From Mercenaria mercenaria (lineage: Eukaryota > Mollusca > Bivalvia > Venerida > Veneridae), in NCBI RefSeq assembly GCF_021730395.1, contig NW_026463208.1, positions 1 to 64,000 on the forward strand: a stretch of DNA of 64,000 nucleotides, in the 5' to 3' direction. Under the pieces are notes generated by a model. The model was given only the letters and a program-made list of their open reading frames with translations. It was not told the origin of the DNA and made no database searches. Within the stretch, counting starts at the first letter, position 1. Every line of letters starts with the position of its first letter. A program made the translations under genes and the position numbers. Shown here piece by piece: positions 24,065 through 34,149 of the stretch.

Positions 24065-25747
24065 TGTCAGGTTTTAGCTCACTTGAGCACTAGGTACTCG
24101 GGGTGAGCTAATGTGATCGCTCACTGTCCAGCATCTGTCCGTCCATACTTTCCTTTAAACAACATCACTGAAACCATTTGGTTGAAATTGATGAAACTTG
24201 GCCTGAATGTACCTTGGCTGGTCCTCCTCTAAAGTTGTACAAATGGTTCTGCTTAGTTGCACATAGGGACTGCCAGCGCTAAAAATAGAAGTCTTTATTA
24301 AACAACATCTCTTAAACTGCTGGTCCGATTTTGATAATTTCTTGTGTGATCCTCTACCAAGTTACCAAGTTCGTTCAAATTATTCCGATTTGTCAAAAAA
24401 CATGGCAGCCAGAGGCGGCGTGGTCACTTTTCCTTATATGTATATAGTGGAAACTTTAAAAATCTTCTTGTAAGTGGGTATAGGAATGAACCGTAAAACT
24501 TTGTGTCTGCTCCATATAAGTTAAACCCATTGAAAGATTTTCGTGAAACTTTGGTCGAATGATCACCTCATCAAGACGGTGTGCATAACACATGAGAGAG
24601 CCATGTCAGCTCAATGTCGAGGTCACAAATACAAGTCAAAGGTTTGAGCCTTCCATTTTGTATCTACCCGACCCCTTAAAGGATTTTCAGGAAACTTTGG
24701 AAAAGTGATCACCTCATCAAGACGACGCGCAGAACCCATGAGTCATGTTGGCTAAAGGTCAAGGTCACAGCTCAAGGTCAAAGGTTTGAGCCTTCCATTT
24801 TGGTTCCACTCTGTATCTCCTCAACCCGTTGAAGGGACTGCCTTGTTCAAATTATTCCGATTCCTCAAAAGAACATGGCCACCAGGGGTCATACTCACTT
24901 TTCCCTATATGTGTATATATAGCGGAAACTTTAAAATTCTTCTTGTATAAAACTGCAAACACAAATGGTCCTTCTATGGTCCTCTGCCAAGATTGTTTAA
25001 ATTATTTTAACTCCTCAAAATATATGTCTGTCAGAGGACATGACAAGTTTTCCCTACAAGTATATAATGGAAACTTTAAAAATCTTCATGTATGAAACTG
25101 CAGTGCTTGCCCAATTTTGAAATAGTTTCGCACAAATTGTCCTTGTGTGACCCTCCACCAAGATCGTTCATAGCATCTTGATTTGTCAAAAAACATTATC
25201 TACAGAGGGCGTGGTCACTTTTCCCTATATGTGTATGGTGGAAATGTCTTGTATAAAAATGTTGGCCCGATTTGAAAATCATTTCAAATAAATGGTCTTG
25301 GGTGACCCTCTACCAAGATTCTTCAAATTATTTTAATTCCTCCAAAATGTGGCCATTTTCCCCTATTATGTATACATATGTTGGAAACTTAGAGGTATTC
25401 TTTCCAGAAACAGCAAGGTTTATTTTAAATTTTACACAAAGATCCTTGGGTGACCCTTTACAAAGATTGTACAAATCATTCTGTTTCATCAAAAAGCATT
25501 GCCACTAGGATGTGTGGTCACTTTACCCCTTATTTATTAAATGGAAACTTTAAAAAATCTTCTTGTTTGATATTGTCATATCACATCATTCCCGCCCCCC
25601 CCCCCCCATTGTCTTACCCCATCCCTACACCCACCCCCATCTCAACACGCACATACACAGTACCTGCCTGTATATATTTAGAAACTTTTAACTGTTGAAT
25701 CAAGCAACTAAATTCAGGTGAGTGATATAGGGCCATCATGACCCTCT
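24065..25747 (+). mobile_element. Helentron/HINE-like element with tandem core and 3' hairpin
   Basis: Starts TTTTAGCTCACTTGAGCACT and ends AGGTGAGTGATATAGGGCCATCATGACCCTCTTGT, where GGGCCATCATGACCC folds as a hairpin just before the end. Within are repeats of about 150-170 bp (TTCAAATTATTCCGATT..CACTTTTCCCTATATGT; near 24350, 24830, 24990, 25150, 25300, 25450) and a different pair of about 146-bp repeats (CACCTCATCAAGACGG at 24564 and 24710). Start and end share the AGCTCACTTGAGC / AGGTGAG motif. Known non-autonomous Helentrons have such minisatellite cores and 3' hairpins; assignment is inference. Confidence 0.65.
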
Positions 25748-25913
25748 TGTCATACATTCTGCTAGAGATTTATTTAAGGAACAAGAAGATCCATTGCATG
25801 AAGTTAGATCCCTACTGGCAATTTATAATTCAGTACTTTTATAAAATTTTGTAATTACTTCCCTTTAATATAAAAGTATTCAAAAACGCAGACTGTTTCT
25901 TATATATATATAT

Positions 25914-25954
25914 TATTTGCCCTGATGAGTATAAACGAAACCGGTAGGCAAATA
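25914..25954 (+). ncRNA. hammerhead self-cleaving ribozyme, minimal type I
   Basis: All conserved core positions are present: CTGATGA (25922-25928), GAAA after stem II (25937-25940), and a cleavage triplet GTA (25944-25946). Stem I is 8 perfect base pairs, TATTTGCC (25914-25921) with GGCAAATA (25947-25954), on the two sides of the core. Stem II is G-C and T-A with an ATAA loop. Stem III is the palindrome ACCGGT (25940-25945): three base pairs with no loop, as in minimal hammerheads of metazoan retroelements, which are thought to work as dimers. Such ribozymes are known from Penelope-like elements and small retrozyme-type repeats of bivalves. No other copy was found in the window; its host element is not recognisable. 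Confidence 0.75.
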
Positions 25955-26964
25955 TAATGTTACTCATGTAATGTTGTTTACTTTTTCTTAACTTGCATGG
26001 TGCAAAGGAGCACATCTAGCTTTTACATTTTTAATACATCATTATCAGTGATCCAAGTAATAAAAAATATAATTTCACAGATCATTATTAACTATCACAA
26101 CAGCAGTTTTTAAGTGCCGTGTGGCGGCTGTAAAAAGTGTTCCCGTACTTGGACCCAGTGTTGTTATATTTTCTGTTCCTTTGTGATCATGAAGTGCATT
26201 CATTCTTAATGTAAATGAGTTCCGCTTATGGCGAGGCCACGGGACGTTAGAGGTGTTGCAAATTCCATTACCTCTCATGAACAGACTTAATCAAACTCAA
26301 TATGCTATTATTTTGCTTGTTTGAGTTCTATGCTTGCAAGGGATCTTTTCACTGATTTTATTTATCAAGTATTATGAAGTAAAATTTATTGTTATGAGAT
26401 GGTTGGCATGACTGCTGTGAAAACGTAATTGATGCTAATGATAATGTCACTTTTCATTATCCTTTTACAACTGACATCAACGGTTAAAAGAGGAAAGAGA
26501 GAATATCTATTTACAAAAACATACACTTTATTTTAAAAGGAGATAATAAATTGCAAGCCATTCTACAATATTCTTATCATCTTCTAAATGATATTGTGTA
26601 ACATTAATTTTAAGCGAGTGAACTCCATGCATAATATCATACAACTTTATGGTATTGTGCAACTTGATAAGATCTATAGGATATATTGTAAAACATTTGA
26701 TGAATGCGAAAGAAACTTTCCACAATATCTAAAATACGTTCCGCCAAGTAAATTCATTCTGTTCAAAGGTTTTAATATCCAAATCAGGGTACAGTGAGTG
26801 GTTCTTGTATGACGAAACATATTGCTCAGTTGGTTTCTTTTTTTTTTCTTTTAAAGAAAACTCTTTATCCAGCATAAAGTATAAGCATGATCGTACATCT
26901 TTACAAGGGTCTTATCCTTACTTCTAAAAGACATTGCAGCTAACGTTACATTGTAGGTATCACC

Positions 26965-27135
26965 TCTTAACCGTTAGCCTGCTGGCGGCAAGTGATTCCG
27001 TGCAGGCTGATCATGGTCTGCACTGTTCGCCGTTCAGTCAGTATCTTTTTGGTAAGCACCCCTTTTAACAGTTAATGGTACTGTCCAAATTAGAAAATGG
27101 ACAAGTTCATTATAGAAATTTAGCAGGGTAAGGGT
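26965..27135. mobile_element. dispersed MITE-like repeat (GTTAGCCTGCTGGCGGCAAG)
   Basis: GTTAGCCTGCTGGCGGCAAG...CCGTGCAGGCTGATCATGGT, CTGCACTGTTCGCCGTTCAG, and AAATTTAGCAGGGTAAGGG at the end. I recognise this as a dispersed repeat of bivalve genomes. Same repeat in the duplicate at about 45303-45463. Confidence 0.6.
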
Positions 27136-27244
27136 TCATGTACTTTACGTTCATGGTAACAAAGGTTGTCAACTGTTGGTGAAGTATGGAACGGCTGTAG
27201 ACCAATTATCTATTAACATGTTGCAATCTTTACAAACGTTTTCT

Positions 27245-28085
27245 TTGCCCCAACATTTATATTCGGACATATAGCGTTGCTGTTATCCATGCGTCTGTAC
27301 GTCCATCCTTCCGTCCGTCTGTACGTCCCGAAATCTTGTGTGTCCAACACTTTAAGCCTAATTTGCTTCAAACTTTCATAGATGAACAAGCTTGATGTGC
27401 AGATGACCAGAAAGAAATTAACTTTTGTTGTGACTATTTTTACCGCAGATATGGCCCATTGATAATTTTGCTATATAGAATATAAAAAAAAATGTGTCCA
27501 ACTCCTCCCATACTTTTAGCCTGCTTCAAATGTTCAGATGAACATAGATGAACAAGCTTGATGTGGAAATGGCCATAAAGGAAGGAACTTTTGCTGTGAC
27601 TTTTTACCACAATAATGGCCCTTATATAGTTTTGCTATATAGAATGTAGAAAATCTTTTGTGTCCAACTCCTCCCGTATAATTAGCCTGATTTGCTTCAA
27701 ATGTTCACAGATACGCAAGCTTAATGTGCAAATGGCAAAAAAGGAAGGAACTTTTGCTGTGACTTTTTTACCACATTACCACAGTTATGACCCTTTGATA
27801 GTTTTACATATAGAATATAGAGAAAATCTTGTGTGTCCAACTCTTCAAGCTCTATTGAAAGGATATGCTTGGTAGTTTCACAGATGAAGGACCCTTAATG
27901 TGAAGATGACAATAAATTATGCATTTCTTTCTGTAGCTTTTTTTTTTCAAGAAGTTTGGCTCTTTATTAATTTTACAAAAATAGGCCATAGTGAAAAAAT
28001 TTATTGTGTTCAACTCCTTATACACTTTTTGAAGGAATTGATTCAATAGATTCAAAGTTGCCCAGATGCACAATCTTACCTGAAT
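27245..28085 (+). mobile_element. rolling-circle-like tandem-repeat element in copy A
   Basis: Begins with CGGACATATAGCGTTGCTGT and a CGTCCATCCTTCCGTCCGTC tract, followed by four or five units of about 175 bp marked by TGTGTCCAACTCCTCCCATA, TTTGCTTCAAATGTTCA and AAGGAAGGAACTTTTGCTGT. The last units are degenerate. Fourth family of this architecture in the window; non-coding. Confidence 0.65.
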
Positions 28086-28574
28086 ATAATTTTGCTTCAA
28101 ATTTTAAGTTTTCTTTTCTTTTGATAAAACGTTTTATTCCTATTCCATTATAATACATAACAATATAATTATACTCTTATACTGCATTAGAGCAACATGA
28201 AAGATATGCGATGATGAAGCACTACGCTTGTATATCAATAGCAGACAAATAATTTATAAAGATAAGGAAAGAGAAACAGAAGTATATATACAAAAAGTTA
28301 TTTAGAATTTAAAGAGAAATGTTCATGAAAACTTCTTAAAACAGTTATATAATAAATGACCTCTATACTCACATTAGTTATTATTATAAAAATCTGTTGA
28401 TATCGTTAAAGGTGATAAAAGACATTGTGTCTTAAATTTTTATTTTCTTTTATATGAGATAAAAATTGTAATTTCTATTGTGTTAGAGTTATTGTATACT
28501 TTGATGTACACATCTTTATAATTGTTTTTATCACCCTCTCACTATAATTAGAAATATTACTTTGATTGGTCGTT

Positions 28575-28835
28575 CGTTGGGTTTTACGTTGCACCGACAC
28601 AATTATAGGTCATATGGCGATTTTCCAGCTTTGATTGTGGAGGAAGACTCCATTTGCCCCTTCGTGCATTATTTCATCATGGGCGGGTACCTGGGTAGAA
28701 CCTCCAATCTTCCGTAAGCCAGCTGGATGACTTCCTCACATGAGGAATTCAACGCACTGAGTGAGGCTTGAACCCACATCGGTTAGAGATAAGTAATTCA
28801 AAGTCAGCGACTTTAACTATTCGGCCTGAGGCCCC
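28575..28835 (-). mobile_element. tRNA-derived SINE with conserved core, copy A
   Basis: On the minus strand: tRNA-like head GGGGCCTCAGGCCGAATAGT with a B-box GGGTTCAAGCC (about 28770), then core words CCTCATGTGAGGAAGTCATC, CAGCTGGCTTACGGAAG and GCACGAAGGGGC, then the tail CCTATAATTGTGTCGGTGCA and ACGTAAAACCCAA. This is a full-length member of the widespread mollusc SINE families with a shared central domain (Meta/Nin/V type; exact family not determined). Target duplication not clear. Confidence 0.85.
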
Positions 28836-28999
28836 ATAATTGGTAGTAGTATCAGTACTGTTATTGTTATAATTGTCTTGAATCACAAGAATTATTTTGC
28901 AGTGATGTTTATGATAGAGACTATCATTTATTTACTTCCAGTAACCTATACTGAACAGCAAAAGAAATTATCCAGATGTATAACTTGTATATTTTGAAA

Positions 29000-29743
29000 T
29001 AAAAAATTAATTTTTCAAATCAGAATTGTTTCTTCATACCAAAATTACACATGAAGATCTTCACGTGGTAGTTTTTTAAAAACCATCAAAGCGATATTGA
29101 AATAAAATTGGAAAAGGTTATGGAAGAAAATATCAGACTGAAAGACAGGAACAAAGATCTCAGATCCATGATTATGGATAAAGACGCTCAAATTAAATAC
29201 CAAGAACAGCAAATTAACGATCCAGATCAATATAGCAGGAGAAACCGTATAAGAATCTTTGGGGTCGACGACAGAAACAAACATGAATCATCAGAGGGTA
29301 CGGGGAAAGCTGTTATTAAGACGCTTTCGGAACATCTGAGCATAGACGTGCAAACGAGAGATATAGACATTGCTCATAGAATGGGCACCTTCAGTTTTGA
29401 GGCAAATCGCCCAATAATTTGCAAGTTTGTTTCGCGCGAAGTAAAATCAAAGATTCTTCGGTCAAGGAAAAAGTTAAAGGAAAAGGCGGTGTTAATTCGT
29501 GAATACTTATCCACCAAAAACGCTAAACTCTTAGAAAAAGTGTCAAATAAGGTTGAAGTCAAGAACGTATGGTCTGACGAAGGGAAAATAATAGCGTTAC
29601 TATGTAATGGGAAAAATATCAGGGTCGACCTCACCACGGACCTATCAAACCCCTGGTGTCACAAGAGAAATGAAACTGTTACAGAGGGAATAAGCAAAAC
29701 AACATTAATTGCCAAAAACGCAAAACAAGACTCTTTTTATTGA
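29000..29743 (+). CDS. LINE (L1/Tx1-like) ORF1 protein, nearly intact
   Basis: Frame 29108-29743, 211 residues. N-terminal coiled coil (MEKVMEENIRLKDRNKDLRS), then DQYSRRNRIRIFGVDD, the coiled-coil/RRM junction, IDIAHRMG, RPIICKFVSRE, and a C-terminal domain with VLIREYLS. This is the RNA-binding ORF1p of L1-type LINEs, expected to coat the LINE RNA in the cytoplasm. Coding may begin upstream of 29108 in the missing 5' part, and the coiled coil looks short. ORF2 follows after 860 bp on the same strand. Confidence 0.7.
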
Positions 29744-30264
29744 TCCTTTTTTTTGACATGTAATTCCTGCTCTTTTTCAAACAACCTATGTCTCTTGGAT
29801 TTAAGTCAATAGTTGAACAAGAATGTAAAAACATGAACACAAGGTGTTGACAGCTGCCAAGAAAACACGTGTTTATGTTTATTTATACATGCAAATCTGG
29901 TTTAGTATTTAGGTCATGCCCGATATTGCAATGCACATTGGCTGTACGTATCTGCGCGTGGCGTGACGTATTTTTGATTGATAAACGATTTAAGCGATTT
30001 TTCGTCTGATGTTAGCGACTTTTAATTAGCAACCTGGAAAAAACAACTGTATTTTATTTTATTTTGACTTTTTTAAAAGCTCAGTGGTTTGAAAACATCT
30101 TGCCAGTACAAATGAAAGTATATGTAGTTTTTAATTCGAGTTAAAGAGCGTAAATACTTTGTAACGGCTATGACAATCCTCAATTATTTAAATGATATCT
30201 AACCCCCAAGTTATCTGGTTTTCTGGTAACACTGTTTATGTTTTAAATACATGTAGTACACAGC

Positions 30265-30600
30265 TTCACTATTTTAAAAGACAGCTAACCTTAGTTAATA
30301 CTCGGAGACAAAGGACATGAAGGATTCTACATCTTAAAACCTCCAAACAGCTCACAGTCACGACTGTGTGCTTGATACATTTAATAGTTTTGATTGTTCT
30401 TTTTTTTTTTTTTTTTTTTGAATTGAATCTTTTTTTTTTCTCTCTTTTTTTTTCTCTCCCCTTTCCTTTTTTTTTTATTCTAAGTGATGGCGCATGGTAA
30501 AAACTTAAGGGATGCATTGTTTTCATGGGAATGCTTGAAGAGTGGTTGTATCTCAAGTGCTGCATGGGATGTCCACAATTTATTTAGTCCCGAAGTAACT
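30265..30600. repeat. poly-T tracts
   Basis: Runs of T (21 T near 30400-30420, further T runs to 30476) between ORF1 and ORF2 of the LINE. The lysine-rich minus-strand frame across them is an artefact. Confidence 0.8.
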
Positions 30601-30663
30601 TTAAAATGATGACTGAAATATTACAAATCGCCTCCATGAATGTGCAAGGTCTAGGTGACAAGT

Positions 30664-30891
30664 AGACTGGCTCCCGTCCCTATGTTTGTTCTACATATAT
30701 ATGTTTATTCATTAAGAGGGAAGTAACTCCAGCAGGTTGTTTCTACATTGACTTTTTTTATTGCCCCTAGCTCCGAACTGTATGGTTATATTAATTCAGC
30801 CATCAGATAAAATGTGCTATTTTAGAAGCTAAAGATTTTCTTATTTTGCTTGCAGTATTATAAAAAATAACCATGCAGCCAGGTAGCCAGG
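30664..30891. mobile_element. 228-bp nested insertion with 13-bp target duplication
   Basis: CTAGGTGACAAGT occurs at 30651-30663 and again at 30892-30904. Between lies 228 bp unrelated to the LINE, beginning AGACTGGCTCCCGTCCC and ending GCAGCCAGGTAGCCAG (6-bp inverted ends CTGGCT/AGCCAG). Removing it restores the LINE endonuclease frame. Long target duplication suggests a retroposed (SINE-like) insert, short inverted ends suggest a MITE; family unknown. Confidence 0.85.
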
Positions 30892-31689
30892 CTAGGTGAC
30901 AAGTCAAAACGTAAAGATGTCCTTAATTTTATTAATAGGAAAAACTTTAATATAGGCCTATACTGTTTACAGGATACTCATTTTACTGATAAAGAAATTA
31001 AATGTATAAGGAGTCAATGGGATACGAGAGTTACTTTAGCAATGTTAATAGCGAGTCGAGAAGAGTAGCCATCCTTTTAAATAATTACTTTGAGTATAAA
31101 TTTAAAAATATCGAAAAGGATGTTCAAGGGAACTTAATAATACAAAGTAAAGATCTTAAAATATTTTGCTTATATGGGCCAAATAGGGACAACCCACAAT
31201 TTTATCGTAACATAAATGATAAGCCTTTAAAACAAGAAAATGCCTACATTCTTGTGGGCGACTAAGTTTTAAATCCAGAAATGGATTACTACAATATCAG
31301 AATATACTACATTTAGAGATAGTACCTAAGTTTTTCAAATCATAGGTTTGAAGTTAAAAAGCTTTGAAATGAAGACAAATGTCCATATATTTCTCAAAAA
31401 CAGAAATATAGATAATATTTTAACCAGAAGTGCGGAGTTATGAGCATTTAATATTTTCATGATAACGAAAATTTTGTGATCAAGGACATGTAACTCTTCT
31501 TGAACATGGAGAGCATAAACATCAAAGGGGCATAATATAGTCAATATTTTCTAATTGGGTGCATTTGATTTAACATTCAACTTTGATCTGGATTGCTAAA
31601 TACTGATCCATGATACTGTGTGCTAAAATTTAGAACATCTGGAACAGTCTATTAACAGAAAAAACTATGCCTTAGCAGAATCTAAATAG

Positions 31690-31760
31690 TTAAGCTCTAA
31701 CTGGGACTCGAACCCAGGACCTCTCACACCTAAGGCAGACACTCTACCACTTCCCTATAG
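31690..31760 (-). other. tRNA-like sequence (Leu-like, degenerate)
   Basis: On the minus strand: A-box region TATAGGGAAGTGGTAGAGTG, a loop CTTAGGT (would read UAG, Leu), and a perfect T arm CTGGGTTCGAGTCCCAG. The anticodon stem and acceptor stem are badly paired and the long variable arm of a Leu tRNA is absent. Most likely a tRNA-derived SINE head or tRNA pseudogene, not a working tRNA. Confidence 0.6.
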
Positions 31761-32942
31761 CAGAAGTAGCTAATAGCTATGCAGTTTAATTGCTGGATTA
31801 CATTGCGTGAACTGGAACAATAATCGGTGAACTCCGGATTATCGGCGTATTCGCTTTGTTACCTAACGGCATTTTTTGTGTAAAGAAAAAATATAATATA
31901 ATGCTGCCAACGTCATAATTGGTCAAATCTGCCCAAATTTCTCTGACGTGTTGTTCAGAGTATGAACTTACTAACTGGCAGTACCAGTGAAATATTACTT
32001 ACACTGAATATTTTATATTTGCCCTTTTTGCAGCTGCCGAACGGCAAAGACGATAAGATTTGTCCAAATATAAGTAATTATTTTACCAGTTTTGAGAGAA
32101 TTTCAATTAATGGGAAATTACAGTTACAAACTAAATACCTTTCTGCAACACATGGAGTCATTAGCATTCACTGTCAATCAGTATTATGACTAAGATCGAC
32201 TGTCATTCATTCATTTCAAAGTTTCATAGACAGAGTCCGTTGTTTACATTTTTATCGTAACCGGTGCACTTGTAAAAATCACTTTAGTTTGAAAAATCAA
32301 AGTATGCGAAGAGCTATGGTACGGTCTCTACTACATTTATTGAGAGCCGAGCCGGACAGATTGCATTTTACACACCTAGCAATTAAAGATACTAACCCAA
32401 TCCAGCCATTATTGTTAAGGCTAATAAATAGTAGCGAAAAAAGGTTGTCGTAAAATATATGACACAATATTAGAAAATGAAACAGCACCAACTTCCAAAA
32501 GTAAATGGATTGCAGACCTGAACTTGAATAATAATTTTGAATGGAAAAATACTTATAAACTGCAATTTAAAATAACTAAGGATTCAAAACTCCAGGGGTT
32601 TCAATTCAGAATCAACCATAGAATTCTGGGGACAAATTATTTATTAGAAACAATGGGACTTAAACTAAACGATTTATGTTCGGTCTGTAAGCAACAGCCA
32701 GAAACAACAGTTCATTTTTTTCTGGGACTGTAACACAACAAAATTGTTTTGGCAAAGTGTCAAAAATTGGATAAGAAAAAAATATATCATTATAGAATTG
32801 GTCTAGCCGTTTCGAATTTCGTGCAACGCACACAATTATTTATCTATTCTGAAATTAAGATTAAAAATTCTTAAGACTATCCTATATCTATATTCATAAA
32901 AGTATCGGATAGAAGTATGCAAATGGATTTGTAAAATGGATA

Positions 32943-33152
32943 TACTGTGAAACCATTAATATTCGTGGGGGACTAATTTTCGTGGATTTCGTGGTTGAGT
33001 CAATCCATGAAATTTAATCCCAACGAACAAGTAAAATTCCCATTCATTTTATGTTCAAAAGTTGAAATCCACGAATTCATATCCCCATGAAATTGCCATT
33101 TTGACCAAAACCACGAAATTTCATGCCCACGAAATTAAATGATTTTACAATA
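32943..33152. mobile_element. MITE with ATTCGTGG / CCACGAA repeats
   Basis: TACTGTGAAACCATTAATAT at the left and, in complement, TATTGTAAAATCATTTAATT at the right form inverted ends about 25 bp long, each followed by TTCGTGGG. Inside, CACGAA/TTCGTG words recur. I recognise it as a common mollusc MITE. Non-coding. Confidence 0.8.
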
Positions 33153-33345
33153 AGTGCAAGACATCTCGTTATTATTCTTAGGTCGTTCATTTATTCACCG
33201 TTTTTGGCAAAGTCGCAGAAAAGGTTTTGTTTATTCTAACCTTTTTATACTGAATAGTACGATCGAAATTTATTGCTCACAAGTATATATATATATATAC
33301 AGTGCTATATATATTGTTCTCATTTATGTACATTTACAGGTATTC

Positions 33346-34149
33346 ATTAAGGTTTAGGAGTATATCACCAAAACACAGAAATATTTTATAAACGAATAAC
33401 ATCGTTACCAATATTTTACTTAACCATTACATGTTCTGCCGTACTGTCCCGTACTGAAAATATTCTGAAAAAGTTGTCCCCCTTTGAAAATGAATGCCAT
33501 TTGTAAAGAAATAAAAATAAACAATTGCTGAAAACTGTGTTCCACTTAATTATGTGAAATTTCAACACTCGCATGCGATTGCAAATGAATCAAAACTAAT
33601 ATGTGTAACAGTTCTTTGAAAATAGTGAGTTTTTGAAGGCGTTTGACTTCCCGGAAGTGGGTCCCATTTAGGCAGTCTTTTGTTTCGGAATTCAATGTTT
33701 ATATTAGTATACTGACATTTGTTTTGTTGTTTTTGTAATGATAGCGTGTATATTACTTATATTACTCTACAAAACAAGTGTCAGTATACTGATATAAGCA
33801 TTGAATTCCGAAAAAAGAACTGTTTAAACAGGCCCCACTTCCAGACAGTCAAGCGCTTTTAAAAACTCACCATTTTCAAGGAACTGTTACACATGTTTGT
33901 TTTGATGCATTTGTAATAGCGTGCGAGTGTTGAAATTTCACATAACTAGGTGGAACACAGTTTTCAGCGATTGTTTATTTTTATTTCTTTACAAATGGCA
34001 CTCATTTTCAAAGGGGGACAACTTTTTTAGAATATTTTCAGTACGGGACAGTACGGCAGAACATGTAATGGTCAGGTAAAATATTGGTAACGATGTTGTT
34101 CGTTTATAAAATATTTCTGTGTTTTGGTGATATACTCCTAAACCTTAAT
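33346..34149. mobile_element. 804-bp foldback element, TTAA-flanked
   Basis: The two halves (33351-33735 and 33762-34144) are inverted copies of each other over almost their whole length: GGTTTAGGAGTATATCACCA mirrors TGGTGATATACTCCTAAACC, and CATTACATGTTCTGCCGTAC mirrors GTACGGCAGAACATGTAATG. Only about 25 bp at the centre are unpaired. Both ends abut TTAA. A half copy lies at 6225-6622. No coding; mobilisation would need a transposase with TTAA preference (piggyBac-like), an inference. Confidence 0.9.

Larger units (their letters stand above)
25989..28957. repeat. 3-kb segmental duplication, copy A
   Basis: From TAACTTGCATGGTGCAAAGG to CCAGTAACCTATA this segment matches 44333-47263 almost base for base, with a few percent differences and small indels (for example a TGTAAAAAGTGTT piece near 26132 is missing from copy B). 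It contains a MITE piece, a tandem-repeat element and a SINE. The duplicate open frames (for example 26528-26725) are preserved only because the copies are young; no protein is claimed. Confidence 0.95.
30607..32830 (+). pseudogene. decayed LINE ORF2 (endonuclease and C-terminal pieces)
   Basis: Starts MMTEILQIASMNVQGLGDK (30605-30668), the first strand of an APE-type endonuclease; it is interrupted by a nested insertion at 30664-30891, then resumes NINRKNFN-like, CLQDTHFTDKEIKCI, SQWGYESYFSN, RRVAILLNNYFEYKFKNIEKD, YGPNRDNPQFYRNI, AYILVGD (to 31263) and VLNPEMDYYN. The central reverse transcriptase part is missing; 31320-31960 holds unrelated DNA with a tRNA-like piece. The C-terminal part returns at about 32430-32830: SKSKWIADLNLNNNFEWKNT, RINHRILGTNYLLETMGL and CSVCKQQPETTVHFF, the zinc-knuckle-like end of L1/Tx1-type ORF2. 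Several stops and frame changes; inactive. Confidence 0.8.

Noticed and set aside
26528-26797. Overlapping 65- and 69-residue frames preserved in both 3-kb duplicates (also 44857-45126)
   Set aside because: The frames are on opposite strands of the same DNA and are kept only because the copies are young; no domain and no sign of coding constraint beyond the flanks.
30269-30565. Lysine-rich 98-residue minus-strand frame
   Set aside because: Produced by the poly-T tracts between LINE ORF1 and ORF2.
31690-31760. Functional tRNA-Leu gene
   Set aside because: No long variable arm, poor anticodon and acceptor stems.
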